Source of the DNA: Bacteroides finegoldii DSM 17565
GTDB taxonomy: Bacteria; Bacteroidota; Bacteroidia; Bacteroidales; Bacteroidaceae
Length of the DNA stretch: 39,713 nt
Assembly (NCBI RefSeq): GCF_000156195.1
Contig: NZ_GG688331.1
Location: 61,722-101,434, forward strand
Direction of reading: 5' to 3'
In this document: positions 24,319 through 32,960 of the stretch, piece by piece
Position numbering within the stretch: position 1 is the first letter of the stretch
Layout of the letters: every line of letters starts with the position of its first letter
Notes under the pieces: model-generated
What the model saw: the letters and a program-made list of their open reading frames with translations, nothing else
The model's database searches: none
Told to the model about the DNA's origin: nothing
Program-made: the position numbers and the translations under genes

Positions 24319-26754
24319 ATGAAGACAAAGATTATGATGCTTGCCCTCACCCTCCTGACGACAGGAACTGTATGGGGCGAAGATTTCCCAAAAGATTCAC
24401 TGAAAGTAGTGGATATGGAAGAGGTGGTAGTAATAGCCACTCCGAAAGAGAATCGCAAACTACGTGAATTGCCTATAGCCGCCACCGTATTATCACAGGA
24501 AAATATGTGTGCCAATCAGGTTCATTCCGTGAAGAACCTTACAGGTATTGTTCCCAACCTGTTCATCCCTGATTATGGCTCGAAATTAACGACTTCCATC
24601 TATATTCGTGGAATCGGTTCACGTATCAACACACCGTCCGTAGGACTTTATGTAGATAATATCCCTTATATAGACAAATCCGCCTTCGATTTCAATTACT
24701 GTGACATCGAACGTATCGACGTACTTCGCGGGCCTCAAGGAACACTTTACGGGCGTAACACGATGGGCGGACTTATCAAGGTACACACCAAATCTCCTTT
24801 CACCTATCAAGGGACCGACATCCGCATGGGAGCGGCGACGTACAATAATTATAATGTTTCGCTTACCCATTATCACCGTATATCCGAACGGTTCGCCTTT
24901 TCTACCGGAGGATTTTACGAACATACCGGAGGATTCTTTGAAAACGCAGCACGAAATAATGAGAAGGTTGACCGAAGCAATGCCGGAGGTGGACGATTTC
25001 GTGGAGTTTACATACCGACCTCCAATCTGAAAGTAGATATAAACCTGAACTATGAATATAGCGATCAGGGTGGATACCCCTATTACTATACCGGAATCGC
25101 TCCCAGCACAAAAGAAAGGGAAGAACCTCTCACAGAAGACCGTGCAGACTACATTGGTAAGATTTCATATAACGAGCGCAGCAGTTATCGTCGGGGATTA
25201 ATGAATGCCGGCGTCAATCTGGAATATCAAGCAAGAAATTTCATCCTCAGTGCAGTTACCGGCTATCAGAATCTGAATGACCGTATGTTCCTCGACCAAG
25301 ACTTTACAGAACGAGCGGTTTATACACTGGAACAGAAGCAAAAGTCGAATACAATTTCCGAAGAGATCGTGTTTAAATCAAAATCCAACAAAAGATGGCA
25401 ATGGGCAACAGGAGCTTTCGGACTGTATCAGTCCTTGAACACCAAAGGTCCGGTGACTTTTTGGGAAGACGGGGTGAAAGATGTTATCGAAGGAAGTGCA
25501 AATACAGCCTTTGCCGGTATGCCTGCAAACGCCCCGAAATTACATTTAGCAATCAACAATCCTACTCTGTTGGTAGGAGGAGACTTTGATACTCCTGTTT
25601 GGAATGCAGCTGTTTTCCATCAGTCTACATTGAATGACCTTTTTGTGAAAGGCTTGTCTCTTACTGTCGGAGTACGTCTGGATTATGAGAAGATGAACAT
25701 GAAGTATAAATCGATCAGTGACCCTACAGACTTCAACTTCAGTATGAAGATGGCGTCACGGCCACCAATGCCATCTGTATCAGTAGAAGCCAAGAACCTG
25801 ATTGCCAATGCCGGTTATGACGGTAAAATATCAGATGATTATGTCCAACTGTTACCTAAGTTTGCTCTGCAATATGAATGGAAAAAGGGCAATAATGTAT
25901 ACGCAACCGTGTCGAAGGGGTATCGGTCGGGTGGCTACAACGTACAAATGTTCTCCGATCTTATTAGTGGAGATTTACAGAACTCCATGATAAATGCTAT
26001 AAAAGAGAGCGAGCAGTTCGCCAGATTTGCTGCAATGATTGACAAATATGCCAAGAAAGCGGATGTACCCGAAGTAAAAGAGGCGACACGCTACAAACCC
26101 GAATATTCATGGAACTACGAAGTAGGAAGCCATCTTACCCTTTGGGAGGGTAAGCTTTGGGCAGATCTTTCCGCTTTCTATATGGATATGCGCGACCAAC
26201 AAATTTCCCAATTCACCGGAAGCGGCTTGGGACGTACCACCGTCAATGCAGGGAAAAGCCGCAGCTATGGTGCCGAAATGTCTCTTCGTGCAAGTCTGAC
26301 TAATGAATTAAGTCTGAACGCAAGCTACGGATATACCTACGCTACCTTTACAGACTATATCGAATATGAGAGAGAAGATGAAGAAACGCTCAAAGTTAGA
26401 GCCGATTACAATGGCAAGTATGTTCCTTTTGTCCCCAAGCATACATTAAATATCGGTGGAGAATATGCCATCACCTGCAGCCCACGTTCTATCTTCGACC
26501 GGGTTGTATTCCAGGCGAACTATAACGCTGCCGGACGTATCTACTGGACTGAACTGAACGACGTCAGCCAATCCTTCTACGGCACGCTCAACTGGAGAAC
26601 GAATCTGGAAATCGGTGATGCAATGATTAGTTTTTGGGCACGCAACTTCTTGAATAAAGACTATGCCGCCTTCTATTTCGAAACAATGAACAAAGGTTTC
26701 ATGCAGAAAGGACGTCCAATGCAATTTGGGATAGATCTTCGCTGCCGCTTCTAA
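24319..26754 (+). CDS. TonB-dependent outer-membrane receptor
   Basis: A protein of 811 residues. The signal peptide starts at the chosen ATG (24319, MKTKIMMLALTLLTTGTVWG). A TonB-box-like VDMEEVVVIATP, a plug domain (IYIRGIGSRINTPSVGLYVD; VLRGPQGTLYGRNTMGGLI) and a long barrel follow, ending FGIDLRCRF with a terminal Phe. The GPQGTLYGRN plug style is that of siderophore or small-ligand receptors rather than SusC proteins, and there is no SusD partner. The ligand is unknown. The in-frame extension upstream to 24220 is translated repeat (MSSVSSVVN) and not real. Confidence 0.9.
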   Translation: MKTKIMMLALTLLTTGTVWGEDFPKDSLKVVDMEEVVVIATPKENRKLRELPIAATVLSQENMCANQVHSVKNLTGIVPNLFIPDYGSKLTTSIYIRGIGSRINTPSVGLYVDNIPYIDKSAFDFNYCDIERIDVLRGPQGTLYGRNTMGGLIKVHTKSPFTYQGTDIRMGAATYNNYNVSLTHYHRISERFAFSTGGFYEHTGGFFENAARNNEKVDRSNAGGGRFRGVYIPTSNLKVDINLNYEYSDQGGYPYYYTGIAPSTKEREEPLTEDRADYIGKISYNERSSYRRGLMNAGVNLEYQARNFILSAVTGYQNLNDRMFLDQDFTERAVYTLEQKQKSNTISEEIVFKSKSNKRWQWATGAFGLYQSLNTKGPVTFWEDGVKDVIEGSANTAFAGMPANAPKLHLAINNPTLLVGGDFDTPVWNAAVFHQSTLNDLFVKGLSLTVGVRLDYEKMNMKYKSISDPTDFNFSMKMASRPPMPSVSVEAKNLIANAGYDGKISDDYVQLLPKFALQYEWKKGNNVYATVSKGYRSGGYNVQMFSDLISGDLQNSMINAIKESEQFARFAAMIDKYAKKADVPEVKEATRYKPEYSWNYEVGSHLTLWEGKLWADLSAFYMDMRDQQISQFTGSGLGRTTVNAGKSRSYGAEMSLRASLTNELSLNASYGYTYATFTDYIEYEREDEETLKVRADYNGKYVPFVPKHTLNIGGEYAITCSPRSIFDRVVFQANYNAAGRIYWTELNDVSQSFYGTLNWRTNLEIGDAMISFWARNFLNKDYAAFYFETMNKGFMQKGRPMQFGIDLRCRF

Positions 26755-26788
26755 TCATTTTTACTCATAAGGATATTATTTAGTCTTT

Positions 26789-26917
26789 TTATTGTCAGCT
26801 AAAGATTTCATCCACACAAAACAATGGTTTTCAACAGATTAACAACTGACAATAAACGCTGACAATAACTAAAAACAGGCTGACAATAAAAGTTCCGGAC
26901 TTTTATTGTCAGCCTGT
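26789..26917. repeat. Five copies of CTGACAATAA ending in a 19-bp perfect hairpin
   Basis: CTGACAATAA occurs at 26846-26855, 26859-26868 and 26880-26889; its reverse complement occurs at 26789-26798 and 26903-26912. The last two form a perfect stem ACAGGCTGACAATAAAAGT (26875-26893) with 26899-26917 around a 5-nt loop. The hairpin could terminate the TonB receptor message, but the extra motif copies are not explained by that. Confidence 0.75.
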
Positions 26918-27049
26918 CTCTTTGTAGATCAACAGCATGGAATACGGGATAAAAGGACGTATGTCCCTATAAAGTTTGCATTATAAAGCCGTTATACTTT
27001 ATTTACCCAATCGGTATTGTTCCATTAGACTTACGCTATTCTTAACTCT

Positions 27050-27127
27050 CCACAGCCGTGGTAGCTTCTCTTCATGGCCGTGGAGAGATCTCATCACGGC
27101 TGTGGGAAGAAGTCACCACGGCCGTGG
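27050..27127. repeat. Array of four 12-bp palindromes with an exact 22-bp period
   Basis: Copies of the palindrome CCACGGCCGTGG start at 27050 (CCACAGCCGTGG), 27072 (TCATGGCCGTGG), 27094 (TCACGGCTGTGG) and 27116 (CCACGGCCGTGG). Each copy starts exactly 22 bp after the previous one, and the 10-bp spacers differ. The period is close to two helical turns, so bound proteins would sit on one face of the DNA. Confidence 0.85.
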
Positions 27128-27234
27128 AAAGGTAAAGGTATCGGTACCTTCCCGCAACTATACCAGCACTTTAACGGAACTTTATCAATGCTTTGACATT
27201 AGTTTACCTACTGCTTAATGATAACCGCCAATCA

Positions 27235-28179
27235 TCACTCGTTAATTGCCCCGCAATAAGGACATATACCTTTCTCTTTCAGTTTCTCCCCGCAATGTCC
27301 GCAGCGATACTTATACCCGATGTTCCGATAAACCTTCTTCGTAAAGACCAGTATAAAAAAGATCAGGAATAAATAACCGATATAGATATGTGTCATCAAG
27401 ATAAAAAAGAAATAACAGAAAATACAGCAGGACATTAGTCCCAGCAGATAAAAGATAGCTGCAGCGGGAGTCAATTGCCGAAACAAATCATCCAGCACCG
27501 CCAAAGCGACTATCAGAAACAACCAGATACTAAACAGGAAAACAGAGAGTATGAAAGGTACTGTGAATGGAGATAAAGTTGGATTGAAATAAAAATGTTC
27601 CCACGTTTCCGGCACAAAGACCTGCATAGACTCATAAATCGTTGCACTGAACGCCATCAGCAGGCAGAGAAATAATGGATAAATGCTGTCTATATCATTA
27701 AAATAAACCATCTGCAACTGCTTCTTCCGGAAAGCACGAAGCAAATAAACGCCTACAAACAGGGCAAAAATAACAACAAAATAAGAAGCGTGCGTGTCAC
27801 TGAAAAGATGAATGGCCTGTGAAATACTGTCGGTCGGAACGAACGACCTCTTCAAATCCACCTCACGTATCCAACCCTGTTCATCCTGCGTATGCGCCAA
27901 TTTAACCCAAACGCTATCCACACTATCGGCCGGATGAATCGCAAACTCTGCGACGACTACCTTATCTCCTTTATTCAATTGAATAAAAGTGTCCTTTATC
28001 GGAAGACGTTCCAGAGCTATGGAATCATCCACTACTTCCAGATTCGTATCCCACGTGTAGTGACGTTCATAAAGATAGGTCAATGAATCTTTTGTTTTCT
28101 CTGACAATTCCTCCGAATCCAGTAGCGGAGCCTTATAATAACAGGAAGATAGCAAAAATAAACATAATAGCAGGTTCAT
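27235..28179 (-). CDS. Membrane lipoprotein with C-terminal zinc ribbon
   Basis: A protein of 314 residues. It starts MNLLLCLFLLSSC with a lipobox-like Cys13. An extracytoplasmic part of about 110 residues follows (KGDKVVVAEFAIHPADSVDS ... DEQGWIREVDL), which resembles a small SH3-type beta domain. Then come about five membrane segments and a C-terminal zinc ribbon (CGHCGEKLKEKGICPYCG). The start at 28179 is chosen because the in-frame sequence upstream to 28377 is translated repeat. No known family is recognised; signalling or envelope stress sensing is only a guess. Confidence 0.8.
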   Translation of the reverse strand: MNLLLCLFLLSSCYYKAPLLDSEELSEKTKDSLTYLYERHYTWDTNLEVVDDSIALERLPIKDTFIQLNKGDKVVVAEFAIHPADSVDSVWVKLAHTQDEQGWIREVDLKRSFVPTDSISQAIHLFSDTHASYFVVIFALFVGVYLLRAFRKKQLQMVYFNDIDSIYPLFLCLLMAFSATIYESMQVFVPETWEHFYFNPTLSPFTVPFILSVFLFSIWLFLIVALAVLDDLFRQLTPAAAIFYLLGLMSCCIFCYFFFILMTHIYIGYLFLIFFILVFTKKVYRNIGYKYRCGHCGEKLKEKGICPYCGAINE

Positions 28180-28187
28180 CACATTTT

Positions 28188-28335
28188 TTACCACAGAGGA
28201 CGCAGAGGATAAAAAGAGGAAAGAGAAAAAATTTCCACACTTTTTCTGCCTAACATTCAAACGATCGGTGTCAGAAGCATGAGTGAAGATGCTACCTTCA
28301 CTATATCCTCTGTGTCCTCCGCGTCCTCTGTGATA
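28188..28335. repeat. Inverted repeat, CACCACAGAGGA family, no gene inside
   Basis: The left arm (28188-28211) contains ACCACAGAGGACGCAGAGGA and the right arm (28304-28335) is its reverse complement. The ~90-nt centre is open in one minus-strand frame by chance but has no start of its own. It fills the gap between the U32 peptidase gene and the zinc-ribbon lipoprotein gene. Confidence 0.85.
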
Positions 28336-28346
28336 GAAAATAGTCT

Positions 28347-30176
28347 TCATTGCGCCGCCTTTACTTTCATTTGACAATTTTTGCAGTCGAACTCCAAACG
28401 GAAACGTTTACCATCATTGGACATCAGATAATAGGGTTCTTTGAAAGGTGAACGAACCCGTTGGTGAATAGGACACCATCCCATACTGTAACGTAGACAG
28501 TGTTTGCAGAACATCAGTACCGCATTCTCCACTGCTTCTTTTTCGTACGCCATAGCAATACGCTGTACTCCATGTTCCTCATAGAAAGAAACTGCATGAG
28601 TGTTCATAACATTTCCCAAATACGTCAATGTTGTTTGCGGAAAAGCATGATTCGTTTGTTTCCATACTGACAATTCCTGGCGGTAGTTTATCCGACGGGC
28701 AGCTATTAATTTTTCAACTGCCTGACGACGGTAATCGGCTAGGACCGAAACCGGGAGAAACCAATTATCAGCAAATCCAACTTCTATCACTTTTGCTTCG
28801 AAAGGTGTATTTCCTAATTTAGCAAGTTGCGTTTTCAGATTTTCCGTCTGCGGTGTACGTGCCAATTCCTTTTCACGGGGAAAAGCCAGTGTGACACTGT
28901 TATCATCTTCATCGGTCAATCGTAACGAAAAGCCAAATTCGTTATCAGTAAGCGAGATGCGCACTTCTATCTTCCTTTCAGCGGACTTCCGTGAAAGTAC
29001 ACGCTCAAACTCTTGGTCAAAATTACGGTACAACACAGTACGGGGCTTGATACGGGGCATTTCCTGTGGATACAGTTTATTACCATCTACACGATTGATA
29101 CGGAACCCCTGCAAACGTCCTTGTTCGTCGAGATAGCAAACTCCATCGCCATTGTTAAATGACTTCAATCCGGCAACTGTCAGATAATTACCGCGAGCCT
29201 CCTTCATTGTTCCCATCTCTTCACCCAGCGACTTAGGGGTATCAAAGGAAAAAATCTCCTTATCACGACCGTGCAGGAAATAATGTGTAAAACCACGACT
29301 GAAACTCTTATCCAGTTGCGGTTTAAATTCGAATCTGCACATTCCCGAAGAAGCCCGGACATATTCCGGACGACGGGCAAAAATCGCATCCAATTTCTGA
29401 CGATAGGCCGCTGTCACGTTCTTCACGTATGATACATCTTTCAACCGGCCTTCTATCTTCAACGAAGAAGCTCCGGCATCCAACAACTGCTCCAGCTCGT
29501 CGCTCTGATTCATATCTTTCAGAGAAAGCAAATGCTTGTCCTTCACAATGACTTTCCCATCGGAATCTACAAGGCTAAAAGGTAAACGACAGAATTGTGC
29601 ACATTCACCCCTGTTTGCGCTACGCCCGAAACAGGACTGACTGACATAGCATTGCCCGCTATAGCTAACGCAAAGCGCTCCGTGTACAAATACCTCCAAA
29701 GGAGTCTCCGGACAAGCGGTATGAATATTTTTTATTTCACGCAATGATAATTCGCGCGCCAAAACGACTTGTCGGAAACCTGCCTCCCAAAGAAATCGCA
29801 CCTTTTCCGGAGTACGGTTGTCCATCTGCGTACTGGCATGGAGAGGTATCGGGGGGAGATTCAGTTTCGTGATTCCCATATCCTGAACAATCAGTGCGTC
29901 CACTCCAATCCGATACAGGGCATGAATCATCTCCTCCGTCTCTTTCAGCTCTTCTTCTTTCAGGATAGTGTTGACCGTGACATAAATACGCGTATTATAC
30001 AAATGGGCATATTGTACCAGTGCCTCAATATCCTCCAAAGAATTTACAGCCGCCGCACGGGCACCGAACTTGGGAGCACCGATATATACCGCATCCGCAC
30101 CGTGATTAATGGCCTCAATGCCACATTCCAGGTTCTTCGCCGGAGCGAGAAGTTCTATTTTACGCTGCTTTATCAT
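28347..30176 (-). CDS. U32-family peptidase / RNA-hydroxylation-type protein
   Basis: A protein of 609 residues. The N-terminal KIELLAPAKNLECGIEAINHGADAVYIGAPKFGARA and the signature with clustered cysteines (EVFVHGALCVSYSGQCYVS, then CFGRSANRGECAQFCRLPF) are diagnostic of the U32 family. The C-terminus has further Cys pairs (CKHCLRYSMGWCP; CKNCQ). Members were first called collagenase-like peptidases; several are now linked to hydroxylation of rRNA or tRNA (RlhA and TrhP in E. coli). The length suits the RlhA-like type. It overlaps metA by 4 bp (ATGA), so the two are translationally coupled. Confidence 0.92.
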   Translation of the reverse strand: MIKQRKIELLAPAKNLECGIEAINHGADAVYIGAPKFGARAAAVNSLEDIEALVQYAHLYNTRIYVTVNTILKEEELKETEEMIHALYRIGVDALIVQDMGITKLNLPPIPLHASTQMDNRTPEKVRFLWEAGFRQVVLARELSLREIKNIHTACPETPLEVFVHGALCVSYSGQCYVSQSCFGRSANRGECAQFCRLPFSLVDSDGKVIVKDKHLLSLKDMNQSDELEQLLDAGASSLKIEGRLKDVSYVKNVTAAYRQKLDAIFARRPEYVRASSGMCRFEFKPQLDKSFSRGFTHYFLHGRDKEIFSFDTPKSLGEEMGTMKEARGNYLTVAGLKSFNNGDGVCYLDEQGRLQGFRINRVDGNKLYPQEMPRIKPRTVLYRNFDQEFERVLSRKSAERKIEVRISLTDNEFGFSLRLTDEDDNSVTLAFPREKELARTPQTENLKTQLAKLGNTPFEAKVIEVGFADNWFLPVSVLADYRRQAVEKLIAARRINYRQELSVWKQTNHAFPQTTLTYLGNVMNTHAVSFYEEHGVQRIAMAYEKEAVENAVLMFCKHCLRYSMGWCPIHQRVRSPFKEPYYLMSNDGKRFRLEFDCKNCQMKVKAAQ

Positions 30177-31090
30177 TTGATGTCATTAACATTATAAGGT
30201 GTTTCCTGATAAACAAAGTAGTTTAACCAATTGGAGAACAAAAGGTTTGCATGAGCACGCCAACGCACCAACGGTCCCTTATCAGGATCATCATCTACAT
30301 AATAATTACGAGGTATTTCTATCGGCAAGCCTTTACCCAAGTCACGACGATATTCCGTATCCAATGTCAACGGAGAATATTCCGAATGTCCGGTTACAAA
30401 GAACTCACGTCCGCCACGTGCCATTACCATATACACTCCCGCATCTTTCGACTCGGAAAGCAATGTCAGTTCCGGCACCTTCAAGATATCCTCCCTACGT
30501 ACCTCCGTATGACGGCTGTGCGGTACATAAAAGCAATCATCAAAGCCACGAAAAATAGAATGGTAAGGTTCCAATACCCGATGCTCGAAGATACCGAACA
30601 TCTTCTTTTCCAACGGATATTTAGGAATCCCATAATGATGATAGAGCCCGGCTTGCGCCGCCCAACATATATACAAAGTAGAAGTCACATGCGTACGTGC
30701 CCAATCAAAAATTTCCGTAATCTCATTCCAATAAGTCACTTCCTCGAAATCCATCTGTTCCACAGGTGCTCCCGTAATAATCATACCATCATACTTCTCA
30801 TGACGCATCTGGTCGAAATCCGTATAGAATGCCTTCATGTGTTCTATCGGTGTATTCTTGGAGGTATGACATTTGATCTTCATAAACGAGATCTCCACCT
30901 GAAGCGGAGTATTTGAAAGTAAACGCACCAAGTCCGTCTCCGTCGTAATCTTCAACGGCATCAGGTTCAGAATGACAATCCGTAGCGGACGAATGTCCTG
31001 CTGCGTAGCACGGGAAGTATCAATTACAAAAATATTTTCTTCCTTCAATAGCTCTATCGCAGGTAGTTTATCGGGTAAATTTAAAGGCAT
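30173..31090 (-). CDS. metA: Homoserine O-acetyltransferase, MetA type
   Basis: A protein of 305 residues of the MetA family. It has the active-site Cys142 (LYICWAAQAG), a conserved His in FVTGHSEYS, and the N-terminal LPAIELLKEENIFV. Residue 111 is Glu (GAPVEQ). In this family Glu111 is associated with acetyl-CoA and Gly111 with succinyl-CoA. The product would be O-acetylhomoserine, the substrate for MetY at 6880-8166. It leads an apparent two-gene operon with the U32 gene. A -7 element is at 31118-31125. Confidence 0.93.
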   Translation of the reverse strand: MPLNLPDKLPAIELLKEENIFVIDTSRATQQDIRPLRIVILNLMPLKITTETDLVRLLSNTPLQVEISFMKIKCHTSKNTPIEHMKAFYTDFDQMRHEKYDGMIITGAPVEQMDFEEVTYWNEITEIFDWARTHVTSTLYICWAAQAGLYHHYGIPKYPLEKKMFGIFEHRVLEPYHSIFRGFDDCFYVPHSRHTEVRREDILKVPELTLLSESKDAGVYMVMARGGREFFVTGHSEYSPLTLDTEYRRDLGKGLPIEIPRNYYVDDDPDKGPLVRWRAHANLLFSNWLNYFVYQETPYNVNDIK

Positions 31091-31117
31091 AATCGCTATA
31101 TATTAGTAATTTGAGTG

Positions 31118-31125
31118 CAAAAATA
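31118..31125 (-). promoter_or_regulatory. -7 element for metA
   Basis: The minus strand reads TATTTTTG followed by CA, 27 bp before the start codon. No SAM riboswitch is seen. Confidence 0.45.
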
Positions 31126-31224
31126 CGAAAAATATAGCAGATTATAGGGAGGTTGCTTATTTAGAAGACGTACAAATTAAGTCAATTTAATCATAGAAGC
31201 ATAACAACTAATCAATAAAAGCTT

Positions 31225-31232
31225 TACTTTTG
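31225..31232 (+). promoter_or_regulatory. -7 element for the ferredoxin gene
   Basis: TACTTTTG followed by CG matches TAnnTTTG and lies 39 bp before the ATG at 31272. This rules out an earlier in-frame ATG at 31230. Confidence 0.55.
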
Positions 31233-31271
31233 CGGAATAAAATTAGTACTAATAATTTAAATCTTAGAAAA

Positions 31272-31442
31272 ATGGCTTACGTAATTAGTGACGATTGTAT
31301 TGCTTGCGGAACTTGTATTGACGAGTGTCCGGTAGAAGCTATCTCTGAAGGTGATATCTATTCTATCAACCCGGATGTATGTACTGACTGTGGAACTTGT
31401 GCAGATGTTTGCCCGTCTGAAGCTATCCACCCAGCTGAATAA
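31272..31442 (+). CDS. Bacterial-type 2[4Fe-4S] ferredoxin
   Basis: A protein of 56 residues with two complete CxxCxxCxxxCP motifs (Cys9, 12, 15, 19 and Cys37, 40, 43, 47), each binding one [4Fe-4S] cluster. It is a low-potential electron carrier, for example for pyruvate:ferredoxin oxidoreductase in anaerobes. The length is the usual one for clostridial-type ferredoxins. It is transcribed alone, with its own promoter and a strong terminator. Confidence 0.97.
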   Translation: MAYVISDDCIACGTCIDECPVEAISEGDIYSINPDVCTDCGTCADVCPSEAIHPAE

Positions 31443-31464
31443 TACAATCTACAACAAAAAGTAT

Positions 31465-31497
31465 AGGCTGCTTTCTCTTGAAGGCAGCCTTTTTTTT
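31465..31497 (+). terminator. Intrinsic terminator of the ferredoxin gene
   Basis: AGGCTGC (31465-31471) pairs with GCAGCCT (31484-31490), followed by a run of eight T. Confidence 0.85.
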
Positions 31498-31681
31498 CAC
31501 CACAGAGGACGCAGAGGACACAGAGTAAAATAGCTTGGGAGATGTGTTGCAACTCTCCTTTTAGTGGAATCCCCCTTGCTACAAATCATTTGTGGCAAGG
31601 GGGATTTCTAATTTATAAGGAGGCGACACATCATTCCTTTCATTTTTTCTTCTCTGTGTCCTCTGCGTCCTCTGTGGTGGA
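31496..31681. repeat. Inverted-repeat element, CACCACAGAGGA family, with an internal hairpin
   Basis: Left arm 31496-31525 and right arm 31652-31681 are complementary at 29 of 30 positions. The 126-nt centre has no gene but contains a strong hairpin, AATCCCCCTTGC (31568-31579) with 31595-31606, that continues inward to a 3-nt loop. It lies between the ferredoxin terminator and the aspC stop codon. Confidence 0.85.
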
Positions 31682-31684
31682 CTC

Positions 31685-32878
31685 TTATTTCAATTTAGCC
31701 AACGCTTCCTTGATTCGGCGGATAGCCTCCGTTATATTTTCATCACTTGTTGCATAACTCATGCGGATACATTCGGGAGCGCCGAATGAAGTACCGCCTA
31801 CACAAGCCACGTGCGCTTCTTCAAGCAGATACATTGCCAAATCATCCGAGTTTTCAATCTTACGGTCCTCTTTGCTCTTTCCAAAGAAATAGCTACATTT
31901 CGGGAACAAGTAGAAAGCGCCTTGCGGAACATTCACTTCAAATCCCGGAACATCTTTCGCCAACTTCACAATCAAATCACGGCGACGCTCGAATGCTTTC
32001 TGCATTTCTTTCACCGGTTCTTGTGTTCCTGTATATGCAGCTTCGGCAGCTTTTTGAGAAACAGAGCAAGGACCTGAAGTGTACTGACCTTGCAATTTAT
32101 TGCAGGCCTTTACAATCCATTCCGGTCCGGCAATAAATCCGATTCTCCATCCGGTCATAGCATATGCCTTAGACACACCGTTTACAATCACCGTACGTTC
32201 CTTCATTTCCGGGAACTGGGCAATACTCTGATGTGCACCGATATAATTAATATGTTCGTAGATTTCGTCAGCAATAACAATGACTTGCGGATGTTTAGCC
32301 AATACAGCTGCCAAACCGGCCAATTCTTCCTTGCTATATACAGAACCTGTCGGATTGGACGGAGAACAAAGAATCAATGCTTTTGTTTTCGGAGTGATAG
32401 CAGCTTCCAATTGTTCTGGAGTAATCTTGAAATCTTGTTCGATACCTGCCGAAACGATAACAGGAGTACCTTCCGCCATTTTCACCATTTCCGGATAGCT
32501 CACCCAGTAAGGAGCAGGCACAATTACTTCATCACCCGGATTTACTAATACAAGAATTGTATTACAAACAGATTGTTTCGCACCATTTGCACAAGAAACT
32601 TGAGCGGCTGTATATTCAAGACCATTTTCTTTTTTCAGCTTCTCAACAATAGCATTGCGCAAAGCCGGATAACCCGGTACCGGAGAATAACGGGAAAAGT
32701 TATCATCTATGGCTTTTTTCGCAGCTTCTTTGATGTGGTCGGGAGTATTGAAGTCTGGTTCTCCTACACTTAAATTAATAACATCAACGCCTTGTGCCTT
32801 GAGCTCGTTGCTCTTCTGCGACATAGCAAGTGTCGCCGACGGCGACAAGCTGTTCAAACGATCTGATAATTGATTCAT
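31685..32878 (-). CDS. aspC: Aspartate aminotransferase (class I, subgroup I-gamma)
   Basis: A PLP enzyme of 397 residues. It has NLSVGEPDFNTPDHIKEAA near the N-terminus, the CSPSNPTGSVYS motif, ADEIYEHINY, and VNGVSKAYAMTGWRIGF with the PLP lysine, all typical of class I aminotransferases of the I-gamma type. Such enzymes interconvert aspartate and oxaloacetate, sometimes also accepting prephenate. It links central carbon to the aspartate-family pathway seen elsewhere in the window. The stop codon is 3 bp from the repeat element at 31496-31681. Confidence 0.93.
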   Translation of the reverse strand: MNQLSDRLNSLSPSATLAMSQKSNELKAQGVDVINLSVGEPDFNTPDHIKEAAKKAIDDNFSRYSPVPGYPALRNAIVEKLKKENGLEYTAAQVSCANGAKQSVCNTILVLVNPGDEVIVPAPYWVSYPEMVKMAEGTPVIVSAGIEQDFKITPEQLEAAITPKTKALILCSPSNPTGSVYSKEELAGLAAVLAKHPQVIVIADEIYEHINYIGAHQSIAQFPEMKERTVIVNGVSKAYAMTGWRIGFIAGPEWIVKACNKLQGQYTSGPCSVSQKAAEAAYTGTQEPVKEMQKAFERRRDLIVKLAKDVPGFEVNVPQGAFYLFPKCSYFFGKSKEDRKIENSDDLAMYLLEEAHVACVGGTSFGAPECIRMSYATSDENITEAIRRIKEALAKLK

Positions 32879-32960
32879 TTTGTATCTATTTTATTGTTGT
32901 TGAGTGAAAATCGTTGCAAAATAAGCGATAATATTCGACATATGAAAACAAATAGGCAAT

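Larger units (their letters stand above)
26755..27234. other. 480-bp intergenic region between convergent genes
   Basis: No credible gene is seen; an ORF at 26976-27218 is made partly of the palindrome array and has no coding character. The region holds two unusual repeat systems, at 26789-26917 and 27050-27127, described separately. Confidence 0.7.

Noticed and set aside
27050..27127. CRISPR array
   Set aside because: The repeat is only 12 bp with 10-bp spacers and is palindromic throughout; no cas gene is present.
26976..27218. Plus-strand ORF of 80 codons
   Set aside because: It spans the palindrome array, has no coding character, and lies between two convergent genes.
28180..28377. N-terminal extension of the zinc-ribbon lipoprotein gene
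   Set aside because: It is translated inverted repeat (HRGRGGHRGYSE ... SSASSVVKN); the signal peptide begins at 28179.
30199..30916. Plus-strand ORFs opposite metA
   Set aside because: They mirror the metA coding frame and show no independent motifs.
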